A stretch of 64,000 bases of DNA, from assembly GCA_001296005.1 (NCBI GenBank), contig LJHR01000026.1, forward strand, positions 62,001-126,000. The letters run 5' to 3'. The stretch's first letter is position 1; each line of letters opens with the position of its first letter. Shown here piece by piece: positions 44,201 to 50,854 of the stretch. The notes beneath the pieces are model-generated. The model worked only from the letters and a program-made list of their open reading frames with translations. It was not told where the DNA came from and ran no database searches. The position numbers and the translations under genes were made by a program. Source of the stretch: an alpha proteobacterium AAP38 (lineage in GTDB: Bacteria > Pseudomonadota > Alphaproteobacteria > Azospirillales > Azospirillaceae).

Positions 44201-44236
44201 TCGGCGGGTGGGGCCGACACGCCCCACCCCCCGCCA
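44201..44236 (-). terminator. Possible terminator of the S9 peptidase gene
   Basis: A GC-rich inverted repeat (GGGTGGGGC / GCCCCACCC) directly after the peptidase stop, without a clear U run. It could act as a Rho-assisted or stabilising hairpin. Confidence 0.35.
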
Positions 44237-44240
44237 CCCT

Positions 44241-46214
44241 CTACTTCTGCCCGAACACCTTCTGGAAAAACTGCGCCTGGGCCATCTGCGCCACGAACTG
44301 GTTCGACTTCTTCCTAAAGCCGTGACCTTCGTCCATGGCCAGGACATAGCCGACCTCGCCGCCATTCTTGCGGATGGCGGCCACCATCTGCTCCGCCTCG
44401 CCCACGGGCACACGCGGATCGTTATAGCCCTGGATGACCAGCATGGGCTTGGTGATCTTCGACGCGTTGGTCAGGGGCGAGATTTTCTGCAGGAAGGCGC
44501 GCATCTCCGGATCACGCTCATCACCATATTCCGGGCGGCGCAGGTCGCGGCGATATTCCGCCGTGGCCTCCAGGAAGGTGATGAAATTGGAGATGCCGAC
44601 CGTGTCGGCGCCGCCGGCAAGCTTGTCATTATAATGGGTCATGGCCGCCAGCGTGGCATACCCGCCGTATGACCCACCGGCCACCACGATCTTGTCCTTG
44701 TCCAGGTCCGACTGCGTCGCGACCCAATCGATCAGGGCGCCGATATCCTTGATGCTATCCTCACGCTTGAAGCCGTTATCCAGGCCCAGATAGGTCTTCC
44801 CATAGCCTTCCGAGCCACGGATATTGGGCAGCAGCACCGCCGCGCCCAGCTCATTGGCCCAGAACTGCACCGTCGCGCTGAAATTGGGGCGGCTCTGCCC
44901 CTCCGGCCCGCCATGGATCAGCATGATGACCGGCAGCTTGCCCGTGGCGTTCTTCGGCTTGAACAGGAAGGCCGGGATCTGCCGCTGATCAAAGGTCGGG
45001 AACTGGATCAGGCTGGCATCGGCGAAAGTCTCGGTGTTCAGACCGCCAACCTCGCTCTTGGTCCACTGTTCCACCTTGCCCTTGCTCATATCGACGACAT
45101 GCACATCGGCGGGTGCGGTAGGCGTGGTCAGCGACAGGGCCAGCTTCGACCCGTCGGGGCTGAACGACACGCCACCGATAATGCCCTTGGGCAGGGCGGG
45201 CAGCTTCACGGGTTTCAGGGTCTTGGTGTCGATCACCCGCACCGTGGACCAGCCGCCCTCGTTCAGGACATAGGCCAGACGCTTGCCGTCATGCGACAGC
45301 ACCGCCTCCTCCACGTCCCACGGGTCATCAGCGGTGATCCAGGTGGTCTTGCCCGACGCCAGATCATGCAGGCCCAGGCGCTTGAACTCGCCCTCCTCAT
45401 CCGACGTCAGGAACACGCCCTTGGCATCAGGCGTAAAGCCAACGCCGGTCAAGGCGATTGTGTCCTTGTCCGGCTTGATGCGGGTCAACTGGCCCGTGGC
45501 GACATCGACCACCGACAGGTAGGACTTGGTGATGGCGATATACTGCCCGACCAGCAGCTTGGCATCATCCTGGGAGAAGGCGACGGCACCCCACGACCCG
45601 GTCTGCGCCACCAAGGGCGCGACGGTCGCGGCATCCTTCAACCCGCCGACATAGACATCGGTGTTCTTGCCGTCGCGGCGCGTGCTGGAAAAGGCGAACT
45701 TGTCACCCTTGTGGTTCCAGACCAGCCCCTGGTTGCGCGACTTGCCATCGGTGACCAGCGTTGTCTTGCCCGTGGCGGTATCCAGGTGGAAGAACTGGAA
45801 ATTCTCCGACCCGCCCTTGTCCCAGACATAGACCAGATCGGTCGACCCCTTGGCCGGGCTGAAGGCGGCGCTGGTGATGGGTTCGGCGGCAAAGGTCAGC
45901 TGCTGGCGCGCCATCATCGGGCCGTTCACCAGATGCAGCTGTGACGTCTCCCCGAACCGGGTGGTGATCAGGATGCCCTTGCCGTCAGGCGTCCAGTCCA
46001 GCATGCCGGCCGACCGGGCAGACAGATAGGCCGACAGGCGCTCGCCCAGGGCCGCATCGACGGCGGGGATATTCTCGGTGACGATATTGCCGTTCTGGAC
46101 CCGCTCAATCTTGGTGGGCGCCGTCTGGGCCGACACGGCCCCGGCAGAAAGAGCCAGCACCAGCGCCAGGGCGCTGCCGCGCATGAAATGTCCGATGATC
46201 CGCACGTGTCCCAT
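44241..46214 (-). CDS. S9 family prolyl-oligopeptidase-type serine peptidase
   Basis: Up to 657 residues. A signal peptide (MRGSALALVLALSAGAVSAQ) suggests a periplasmic enzyme; the ATG at 46184 begins it directly, a GTG/ATG pair at 46205-46214 adds a short leader. A seven-bladed beta-propeller (~40-400) with repeated S-P-D-G-S/K and W-x-x-D motifs gates an alpha/beta-hydrolase domain: Ser515 in GGSYGGYA, Asp in GYNDPRVPVGEAE and His in MDEGHGF. It likely digests short peptides, possibly of the acylaminoacyl or dipeptidyl type. Divergent from the isochorismatase gene. Confidence 0.92.
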   Translation of the reverse strand: MGHVRIIGHFMRGSALALVLALSAGAVSAQTAPTKIERVQNGNIVTENIPAVDAALGERLSAYLSARSAGMLDWTPDGKGILITTRFGETSQLHLVNGPMMARQQLTFAAEPITSAAFSPAKGSTDLVYVWDKGGSENFQFFHLDTATGKTTLVTDGKSRNQGLVWNHKGDKFAFSSTRRDGKNTDVYVGGLKDAATVAPLVAQTGSWGAVAFSQDDAKLLVGQYIAITKSYLSVVDVATGQLTRIKPDKDTIALTGVGFTPDAKGVFLTSDEEGEFKRLGLHDLASGKTTWITADDPWDVEEAVLSHDGKRLAYVLNEGGWSTVRVIDTKTLKPVKLPALPKGIIGGVSFSPDGSKLALSLTTPTAPADVHVVDMSKGKVEQWTKSEVGGLNTETFADASLIQFPTFDQRQIPAFLFKPKNATGKLPVIMLIHGGPEGQSRPNFSATVQFWANELGAAVLLPNIRGSEGYGKTYLGLDNGFKREDSIKDIGALIDWVATQSDLDKDKIVVAGGSYGGYATLAAMTHYNDKLAGGADTVGISNFITFLEATAEYRRDLRRPEYGDERDPEMRAFLQKISPLTNASKITKPMLVIQGYNDPRVPVGEAEQMVAAIRKNGGEVGYVLAMDEGHGFRKKSNQFVAQMAQAQFFQKVFGQK

Positions 46215-46362
46215 TCCTTGATTTTTTGCCCGTCAAGGGCTTGTGGATTGCACGGGCAGCGTAGCGCATCCGCTTCCCGCTGCAAGGGTCCGGGCCCCTT
46301 TGAAATCATCCAGAAACAAATCTCCCATACCTCTGCGTGACCGGACAAACAGGAGCATGACA

Positions 46363-46926
46363 ATGCCCAACGCCAACGAAACCGCCATGATCGTCATCGA
46401 CGTGCAAAACGGCATCCTGCCCGCCGGCGACGGGCCGCGTAATGTCGCCGCCGCCAAGGCGCTGGACGGGGTCGTCGCTCGGCTGGCCGACCTGCAGGCG
46501 CGCGCGCGGGCCGCCGGTGCCACCTTGATCCATGTGCAGCATGATGCCGCTGACGATCACCGTCTGGCCAAGGGCACACCCGGCTGGGAAATCCGCCGCG
46601 AGCTGACGCCGCAGCCGGGCGAGCTTGTGGTGCACAAGACCACCTGCGACAGTTTCCTGGAGACGGGCCTGAAGCAGGCCCTGCTGGATGGCGGCATTCG
46701 CCATGTCATCATCGGCGGCTGCATGACGCCTTTCTGTATCGACACCTCGGTGCGCAGCGCCATCGCCCATGGCTTCGATGTCACGCTGGTCGGTGATGGC
46801 CACACGACCTGCGATATGGGCGACCTGACCTTCGAACAGATCATCGACCACCACAACATTGTCCTGGGCTGGTTCGGCACGGCGCAGAACAAGGTGACGG
46901 TGAAGAAGGCGGCAGACGCGCTGTGA
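46363..46926 (+). CDS. Isochorismatase-family cysteine hydrolase
   Basis: 187 residues from the ATG at 46363, 7 bases after AGGAG. The catalytic triad is visible: Asp13 (VIDVQNG), Lys92 (VHKTTCDSF) and Cys125 (MTPFCIDTSV), with the cis-peptide GGCMTP before the Cys. The triad is that of amidases such as nicotinamidase-like or carbamoylsarcosine-type hydrolases; true isochorismatase activity is unlikely without siderophore genes nearby. Substrate unknown. Cytoplasmic. Confidence 0.9.
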   Translation: MPNANETAMIVIDVQNGILPAGDGPRNVAAAKALDGVVARLADLQARARAAGATLIHVQHDAADDHRLAKGTPGWEIRRELTPQPGELVVHKTTCDSFLETGLKQALLDGGIRHVIIGGCMTPFCIDTSVRSAIAHGFDVTLVGDGHTTCDMGDLTFEQIIDHHNIVLGWFGTAQNKVTVKKAADAL

Positions 46927-46949
46927 TCAGCGCTCCGGGGGCGGGCGGG

Positions 46950-47558
46950 CTACCACCCGCCCCGACGCAGCCACTCCTCGATCCGGTCCATGCGGTCGGC
47001 ACCCCAGAACGGTTCCCCATCGACGAAGAAGAACGGCGCGCCGAACACGCCCCGGCTGATGGCCGTCTCCGTCTCCACCCGCAACCGTTCCTTCACGGCA
47101 GGCTCCGCGATCCCGGCCTCCACCGCATCCCGGTCCAGGCCCAGGCTGGCGGCGACATCCAACACATTCTCCGGCATGGCCATGTCGCGCCCCTCCGCCC
47201 AATGGGCATGGAACAGGGCGCGGGCCAGGGCCGCCGGGCTGTGTTCCCCACCGACCTGATCCAGCCAGTAGAAGGCGCGCGACGCCGCCAGTGACGGGAA
47301 CGGCGCCGGTAAGGGCTGATGCAGCGGCACACCCCACAGGCGGGCACAGCGGGGCACGTCGTGGCGCAGATAGTCGCCCTGCAACGGCTTGTTCAGGTTG
47401 GGCACACCGCCACTGATCTTGAAAACCGCCCCCAGCAGGATGGGCCGCCACCGCACCGCCCGGCCCCAGCGCTCGGCCAGCGCATCAATGCGGGCCGAGG
47501 CCAGATAGGCATAGGGGGAGGCGAAGTCGAAATAGAAATCGATGGGATTGCCGCTCAT
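46950..47558 (-). CDS. 2-hydroxychromene-2-carboxylate isomerase-like DsbA-fold protein
   Basis: 202 residues. The family start IDFYFDFASPYAYLAS carries a Ser in place of the DsbA CxxC, as in the glutathione-dependent isomerase of naphthalene degradation (NahD) and kappa-class GSTs. The C-terminal RGVFGAPFFFVDGEPFWGADR is the conserved cis-Pro region. It probably isomerises an aromatic or glutathione-linked intermediate. No aromatic-degradation genes accompany it. Last gene of a tightly packed minus-strand series (24 bp to the SDR gene). Confidence 0.9.
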   Translation of the reverse strand: MSGNPIDFYFDFASPYAYLASARIDALAERWGRAVRWRPILLGAVFKISGGVPNLNKPLQGDYLRHDVPRCARLWGVPLHQPLPAPFPSLAASRAFYWLDQVGGEHSPAALARALFHAHWAEGRDMAMPENVLDVAASLGLDRDAVEAGIAEPAVKERLRVETETAISRGVFGAPFFFVDGEPFWGADRMDRIEEWLRRGGW

Positions 47559-47582
47559 CTCCGCACCTCCCGACCCTGGCTA

Positions 47583-48263
47583 TCACCAGGGGATACGGCG
47601 TCCATCATAGGCGAAGAAGGCGCCGCTGTCGCCCGGCCCCGCCGCCGCGATGACACGGCGCATGCCGGCCACACTGTCGGTCGGCGTCACGGGCGCCTTC
47701 GGCCCGCCCATATCGGTCTGCACCCAGCCGGGATGCATCACGATACAGGTGATACCGTCGTCGCGCCAATCGGCGGCCAGGGTGCGGTTGCCCATGTTGA
47801 TGGCGGCCTTTGACGCGCGATAGGCATACATGCCGCCGCTTTCCGTCTCGGTAATGGAACCCAGCTGGCTGGACACCGTCGCCACCTTCGCACCCGCCGA
47901 CAACAGCGGACGCAGGGCGAGTGACACCAGGATCGGGGCCAGGCCATTGACCTTCAATGTCTCCAGCCAGCCTTCGGCATCAACACCGTCTTTGGACTGC
48001 GCGGCCAGATCCGGCCCCATGATGCCGGCATTATTGATCAGCAGATCGATGGAGTGGCCCTTCAACGCGCCTGCAAAGGCCTTGATGGAGGCCGGGTCAT
48101 CGACCGACAGGGCAAACAGTTCCACCGCCGCCACATCGGCCAGCCCACCGGGGTTCGACAGATCGCGACAGGTGGCGATGACTTTCCAGCCGTCGGCGGC
48201 ATATTGGCGGGCAAATTCAAGGCCGATACCGCGATTGGCGCCGGTAATGACGACAGTGGGCAT
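47583..48263 (-). CDS. Short-chain dehydrogenase/reductase
   Basis: 226 residues from the ATG at 48263, after GGGGAGGGGTGAT. The nucleotide-binding TGANRGIG motif is at residues ~7-14, NNAGIMG follows near residue 80, and the catalytic Tyr-x-x-x-Lys is AYRASKAAINMG. The C-terminus resembles the C-factor/sniffer-like SDR branch, which handles carbonyls in diverse pathways. Substrate unknown. Spacing to its neighbours (24 and 27 bp) indicates the same operon. Confidence 0.9.
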   Translation of the reverse strand: MPTVVITGANRGIGLEFARQYAADGWKVIATCRDLSNPGGLADVAAVELFALSVDDPASIKAFAGALKGHSIDLLINNAGIMGPDLAAQSKDGVDAEGWLETLKVNGLAPILVSLALRPLLSAGAKVATVSSQLGSITETESGGMYAYRASKAAINMGNRTLAADWRDDGITCIVMHPGWVQTDMGGPKAPVTPTDSVAGMRRVIAAAGPGDSGAFFAYDGRRIPW

Positions 48264-48289
48264 ATCACCCCTCCCCATCTGGTTTCAGA

Positions 48290-48811
48290 TCAGGCGGTCA
48301 GCGCCGCCGTTAATGCCTGAATGTTGTCCCCGCCCGTTGCAACAAACAAGACCTGATCCAGCGCATCGGGATGATCCGCGACGAAGGCACGCACGGTCGC
48401 CACGGCAACCTGCGCCGCCAAACCCTTGGGAAAGCGATAGGCACCGGTGGAGATGGCCGGCAAGGCGATGGACCGCCCCCCCTTCTCCACGCACAGTTCC
48501 AGCGCGCGGCGGTAACAGCGGGCCAGAACCTTGTCCTCTCCCATCTTGCCGGTGACATAGACGGGGCCGACGGCATGCACGACCCAGCGCGCCTTCAGCG
48601 CGAAACCCGGCGTGATCCCGGCATCGCCGCGGCCCACCGGGTCCAGCGCGGTGGCGGCGGCGAACAGGTCCGGACCGGCCGCATCATGGATGGCGCGCGA
48701 CACACCGGTGCCGCCACCCAGGCCGGGGGCCGCCGCATTGACAATGACATCAACATCCAGGGCCGTGATATCGCCCTGGTGAACCCGCAACTCGGTCAAT
48801 TCCTGCTCCAT
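48290..48811 (-). CDS. Macrodomain (O-acetyl-ADP-ribose deacetylase-like) protein
   Basis: 173 residues, a single macrodomain. The start VHQGDITALDVDVIVNAA and the GGGTGVSRAIHDAAG loop bind ADP-ribose, and ALPAISTGAYRFPKGLAAQ is the conserved phosphate-contact loop. Related to YmdB and MacroD-type hydrolases, which remove ADP-ribose or acetyl-ADP-ribose. It sits 24 bp downstream of the RsbW-like gene in a series of same-strand genes. Confidence 0.93.
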   Translation of the reverse strand: MEQELTELRVHQGDITALDVDVIVNAAAPGLGGGTGVSRAIHDAAGPDLFAAATALDPVGRGDAGITPGFALKARWVVHAVGPVYVTGKMGEDKVLARCYRRALELCVEKGGRSIALPAISTGAYRFPKGLAAQVAVATVRAFVADHPDALDQVLFVATGGDNIQALTAALTA

Positions 48812-48834
48812 AAAGCGTCGTTCTGAACGGGGCG

Positions 48835-49563
48835 TCAGACCATGAAGGCCAGCGTCGCCGTCCGCCCGCCATCGGTGACGGTCAGGCCCGCCGACATGAC
48901 GCGCATGATCTCCAGACCACGGCCAGACTTGGCCTCCACATTCACGGGCGGGCGGATGCTGTCGGGATCATAGCCGCCGCCCTGGTCAGCGATGCGGATA
49001 TGCAGCTTGCCATCCGCCACCCAGGCCGACAGGTCGATGCGGCGCGTCGCCCTGTCCGGGTCGGCCAGCGTCGATGTCAGCCGCTGACAGAAGGCATCGA
49101 ACTGGCTGGGATCATCGACCAGCGACCCGCCCATGGCCAGATTGCCATGCAGGACGGCATTGATGATCGCCTCATGCAGCGACAGTTCCGCATCATGGCG
49201 CACCGCCGCCGGCAACAGGCCCCGCACCAGCAGCCCCTCACAGAACTGCGCCGCCGTATCCAAGGTCCAGGCCAGCCGCGTGGTCAAGGAGACCAGCAGA
49301 TGCCCATCGGCCAGCGCCGCCGACAGCTTGGCCGCAGGCAGGGTCCCCGGCGGCCCCTGTTCTACGATGGCGGCACAGCCCGACCGCAGCGCGGCTATCA
49401 GATCGGGGGCCGCCCCTTCGGCGATCACCCGGACGATCGTGCCCTCGCCATGCGGACCGGCATCGGCAACGGGCAGTCCCAGCTCGGCGGCGATCCGGGT
49501 CCGTTCGGCCTTGTCCAGCGTTTCACCGGCCACCTGGAAATCCATCTTTCCCCCGCCCTTCAT
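48835..49563 (-). CDS. RsbW-like (GHKL) ATPase with unassigned N-terminal domain
   Basis: 242 residues. The C-terminal ~140 residues are an HATPase_c/RsbW-type domain: N-box LSLHEAIINAVLHGN, G1 IADQGGGYD, G2 KSGRGLEIMRVM. The N-terminal ~100 residues include alternating strand/helix motifs and may be a degenerate receiver or STAS-like module, which I cannot name. No HisKA domain is present, so it is an anti-sigma or switch-type kinase and not a sensor kinase. The ATG at 49563 overlaps the stop of the upstream coiled-coil gene; a second start at 49545 follows GGGGGAAAG. Partner sigma factors or STAS proteins are not adjacent. Confidence 0.8.
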   Translation of the reverse strand: MKGGGKMDFQVAGETLDKAERTRIAAELGLPVADAGPHGEGTIVRVIAEGAAPDLIAALRSGCAAIVEQGPPGTLPAAKLSAALADGHLLVSLTTRLAWTLDTAAQFCEGLLVRGLLPAAVRHDAELSLHEAIINAVLHGNLAMGGSLVDDPSQFDAFCQRLTSTLADPDRATRRIDLSAWVADGKLHIRIADQGGGYDPDSIRPPVNVEAKSGRGLEIMRVMSAGLTVTDGGRTATLAFMV

Positions 49564-50129
49564 CCAGCACCCTTTGACTGGTCTACCGCGTTCGACCCAC
49601 TGCCGTCATCCGCCAGATCAACGACCATGGGCGTCCCGAGCAGAAATCCGTCACCCGGCGAATATTCCGCCGCTACCCGTCTGGCAAGATCATCACCCGA
49701 TCGGGCGAAACCGTACAGTGTCTTTCCATCTGCCCAACCGCCGGCACCGCCATGGCCACCGCCAAGCGACGGGTTGGTGACCTTTACACACCACAGCCGG
49801 TCGAATCGGTTCCACTGCCTGTCCAACATGGAAACCACCCGGCGGGGCGAGGCACGCAGCCGCTCGATCCGGGTTTCCGCGGTGGTGATGACGCCCTGCA
49901 TCTGTGTGATATGGCGTTCCGCATCGTCCAGCGCCTGCCGGATGGCGGCGTCCTCCTTCTTGGCGTGGCGCAGGGCGGCGGCAACCATGTTCTTCTCATC
50001 GACGGCGCGCGACAGCTTGCGTTCCACCACGCGGATCACGGCCATCAGCCGGCGGCCCGCCAGCACCAGACCGGACCCGGCCAGCGCCAGCGCAAACAGG
50101 CTGATCAGGTTCATCCATGTCGCGATCAT
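49560..50129 (-). CDS. Membrane-anchored coiled-coil protein (paralogue B)
   Basis: 189 residues from the ATG at 50129, which overlaps the stop of the upstream gene (ATGA). One N-terminal membrane helix (LISLFALALAGSGLVLAGRR) is followed by a charged coiled coil (VVERKLSRAVDEKNMVAAAL ... DAERHITQMQGVITT) and a ~75-residue C-terminal domain containing FDRLWCVKVTN, ARRVAAEYSPGDGFLLGTP. That last motif is similar in layout to ARQMLNAEFSPDSGFAV in the upstream gene, so the two look like diverged paralogues. No known family recognised. A ~250-base in-frame extension upstream is antisense-like and not real. Confidence 0.72.
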   Translation of the reverse strand: MIATWMNLISLFALALAGSGLVLAGRRLMAVIRVVERKLSRAVDEKNMVAAALRHAKKEDAAIRQALDDAERHITQMQGVITTAETRIERLRASPRRVVSMLDRQWNRFDRLWCVKVTNPSLGGGHGGAGGWADGKTLYGFARSGDDLARRVAAEYSPGDGFLLGTPMVVDLADDGSGSNAVDQSKGAG

Positions 50130-50713
50130 GGCCCGTCCATGCTCCGCGCCGAGGTGACAAAGGTCAGTTCCTGTACCGCGAAACCCGAATCGGGCGAGAA
50201 CTCTGCATTCAGCATCTGGCGGGCGGGCCGTTCCCCCGCCGCCCAGATGCGGACATTGTTGGTGTAGCGCCAGATGCTGGGGGCGCTGTCGAAATCGCGG
50301 CCCGACTGGTCGGCAAGGATGCGGTTGGCAACGCGGGCGGTGTACAGGCTGTCGGCCACACCCTGCCGGCCCAGTTCGTGCCACACCTCCACCCGGTCGC
50401 GCTCCACGGCGGACAGCGTCATCTCCAGCCGGGCCAGCTGCGACTTCATGCGGAACCGTTCGGCGCTGCGGCGGTCACGCTGCGCTGCGTTCTCCCGGTT
50501 GACGGCCATCAGCCGCTCCAGGGCGGCCTGCCCCTCGCGCGTCTCCCGCTTCACCTTCGCGTGATCGGCCACCCATTCATAAACATCGGGAATGACAACC
50601 CGCAGCATCTCCAGCAGCACGATGGCGACAAGGCAGGCGGCAGCCGAAGACAGGATGATCACGTCGGACGTCGACAGTTCCAGATACATCCAGCCTCCAA
50701 ACCAGCCCCCCAT
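50126..50713 (-). CDS. Membrane-anchored coiled-coil protein (paralogue A)
   Basis: 195 residues (187 from the ATG at 50689). One N-terminal membrane helix (VIILSSAAACLVAIVLLEML), a basic coiled coil (KRETREGQAALERLMAVN ... RDRRSAERFRMKSQLARLE, residues ~50-105) and a C-terminal domain with SIWRYTNNVRIWAAGER and ARQMLNAEFSPDSGFAV. The same architecture recurs in the next gene, to which it is translationally coupled. The RsbW-like ATPase gene follows in the same coupled series, so the three proteins probably act together at the membrane. No database-recognisable family from sight. Confidence 0.75.
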   Translation of the reverse strand: MGGWFGGWMYLELSTSDVIILSSAAACLVAIVLLEMLRVVIPDVYEWVADHAKVKRETREGQAALERLMAVNRENAAQRDRRSAERFRMKSQLARLEMTLSAVERDRVEVWHELGRQGVADSLYTARVANRILADQSGRDFDSAPSIWRYTNNVRIWAAGERPARQMLNAEFSPDSGFAVQELTFVTSARSMDGP

Positions 50714-50854
50714 GGACCGGGGCGCTTTGTCGCTGCCGATGATACGAAGACAGGGGCCGCGCGACAGTGAAATTTTTCACCTGTCGCACCTGCCATTGTC
50801 CTATCCTGACCACCAGGGTGCGGATGGACGCGCCAAACCGTCTGATATTTAGGG

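Noticed and set aside
44059-44240. purS before purQ
   Set aside because: Only ~180 bp separate purQ from the peptidase stop, and no ~80-residue frame with PurS character is present.
49560-50384. A longer version of the second coiled-coil protein starting at 50384
   Set aside because: The extra residues are an antisense-like out-of-frame reading of the upstream gene (Pro, Arg, Cys, His rich); the ATGA overlap at 50126-50129 supports the short form.
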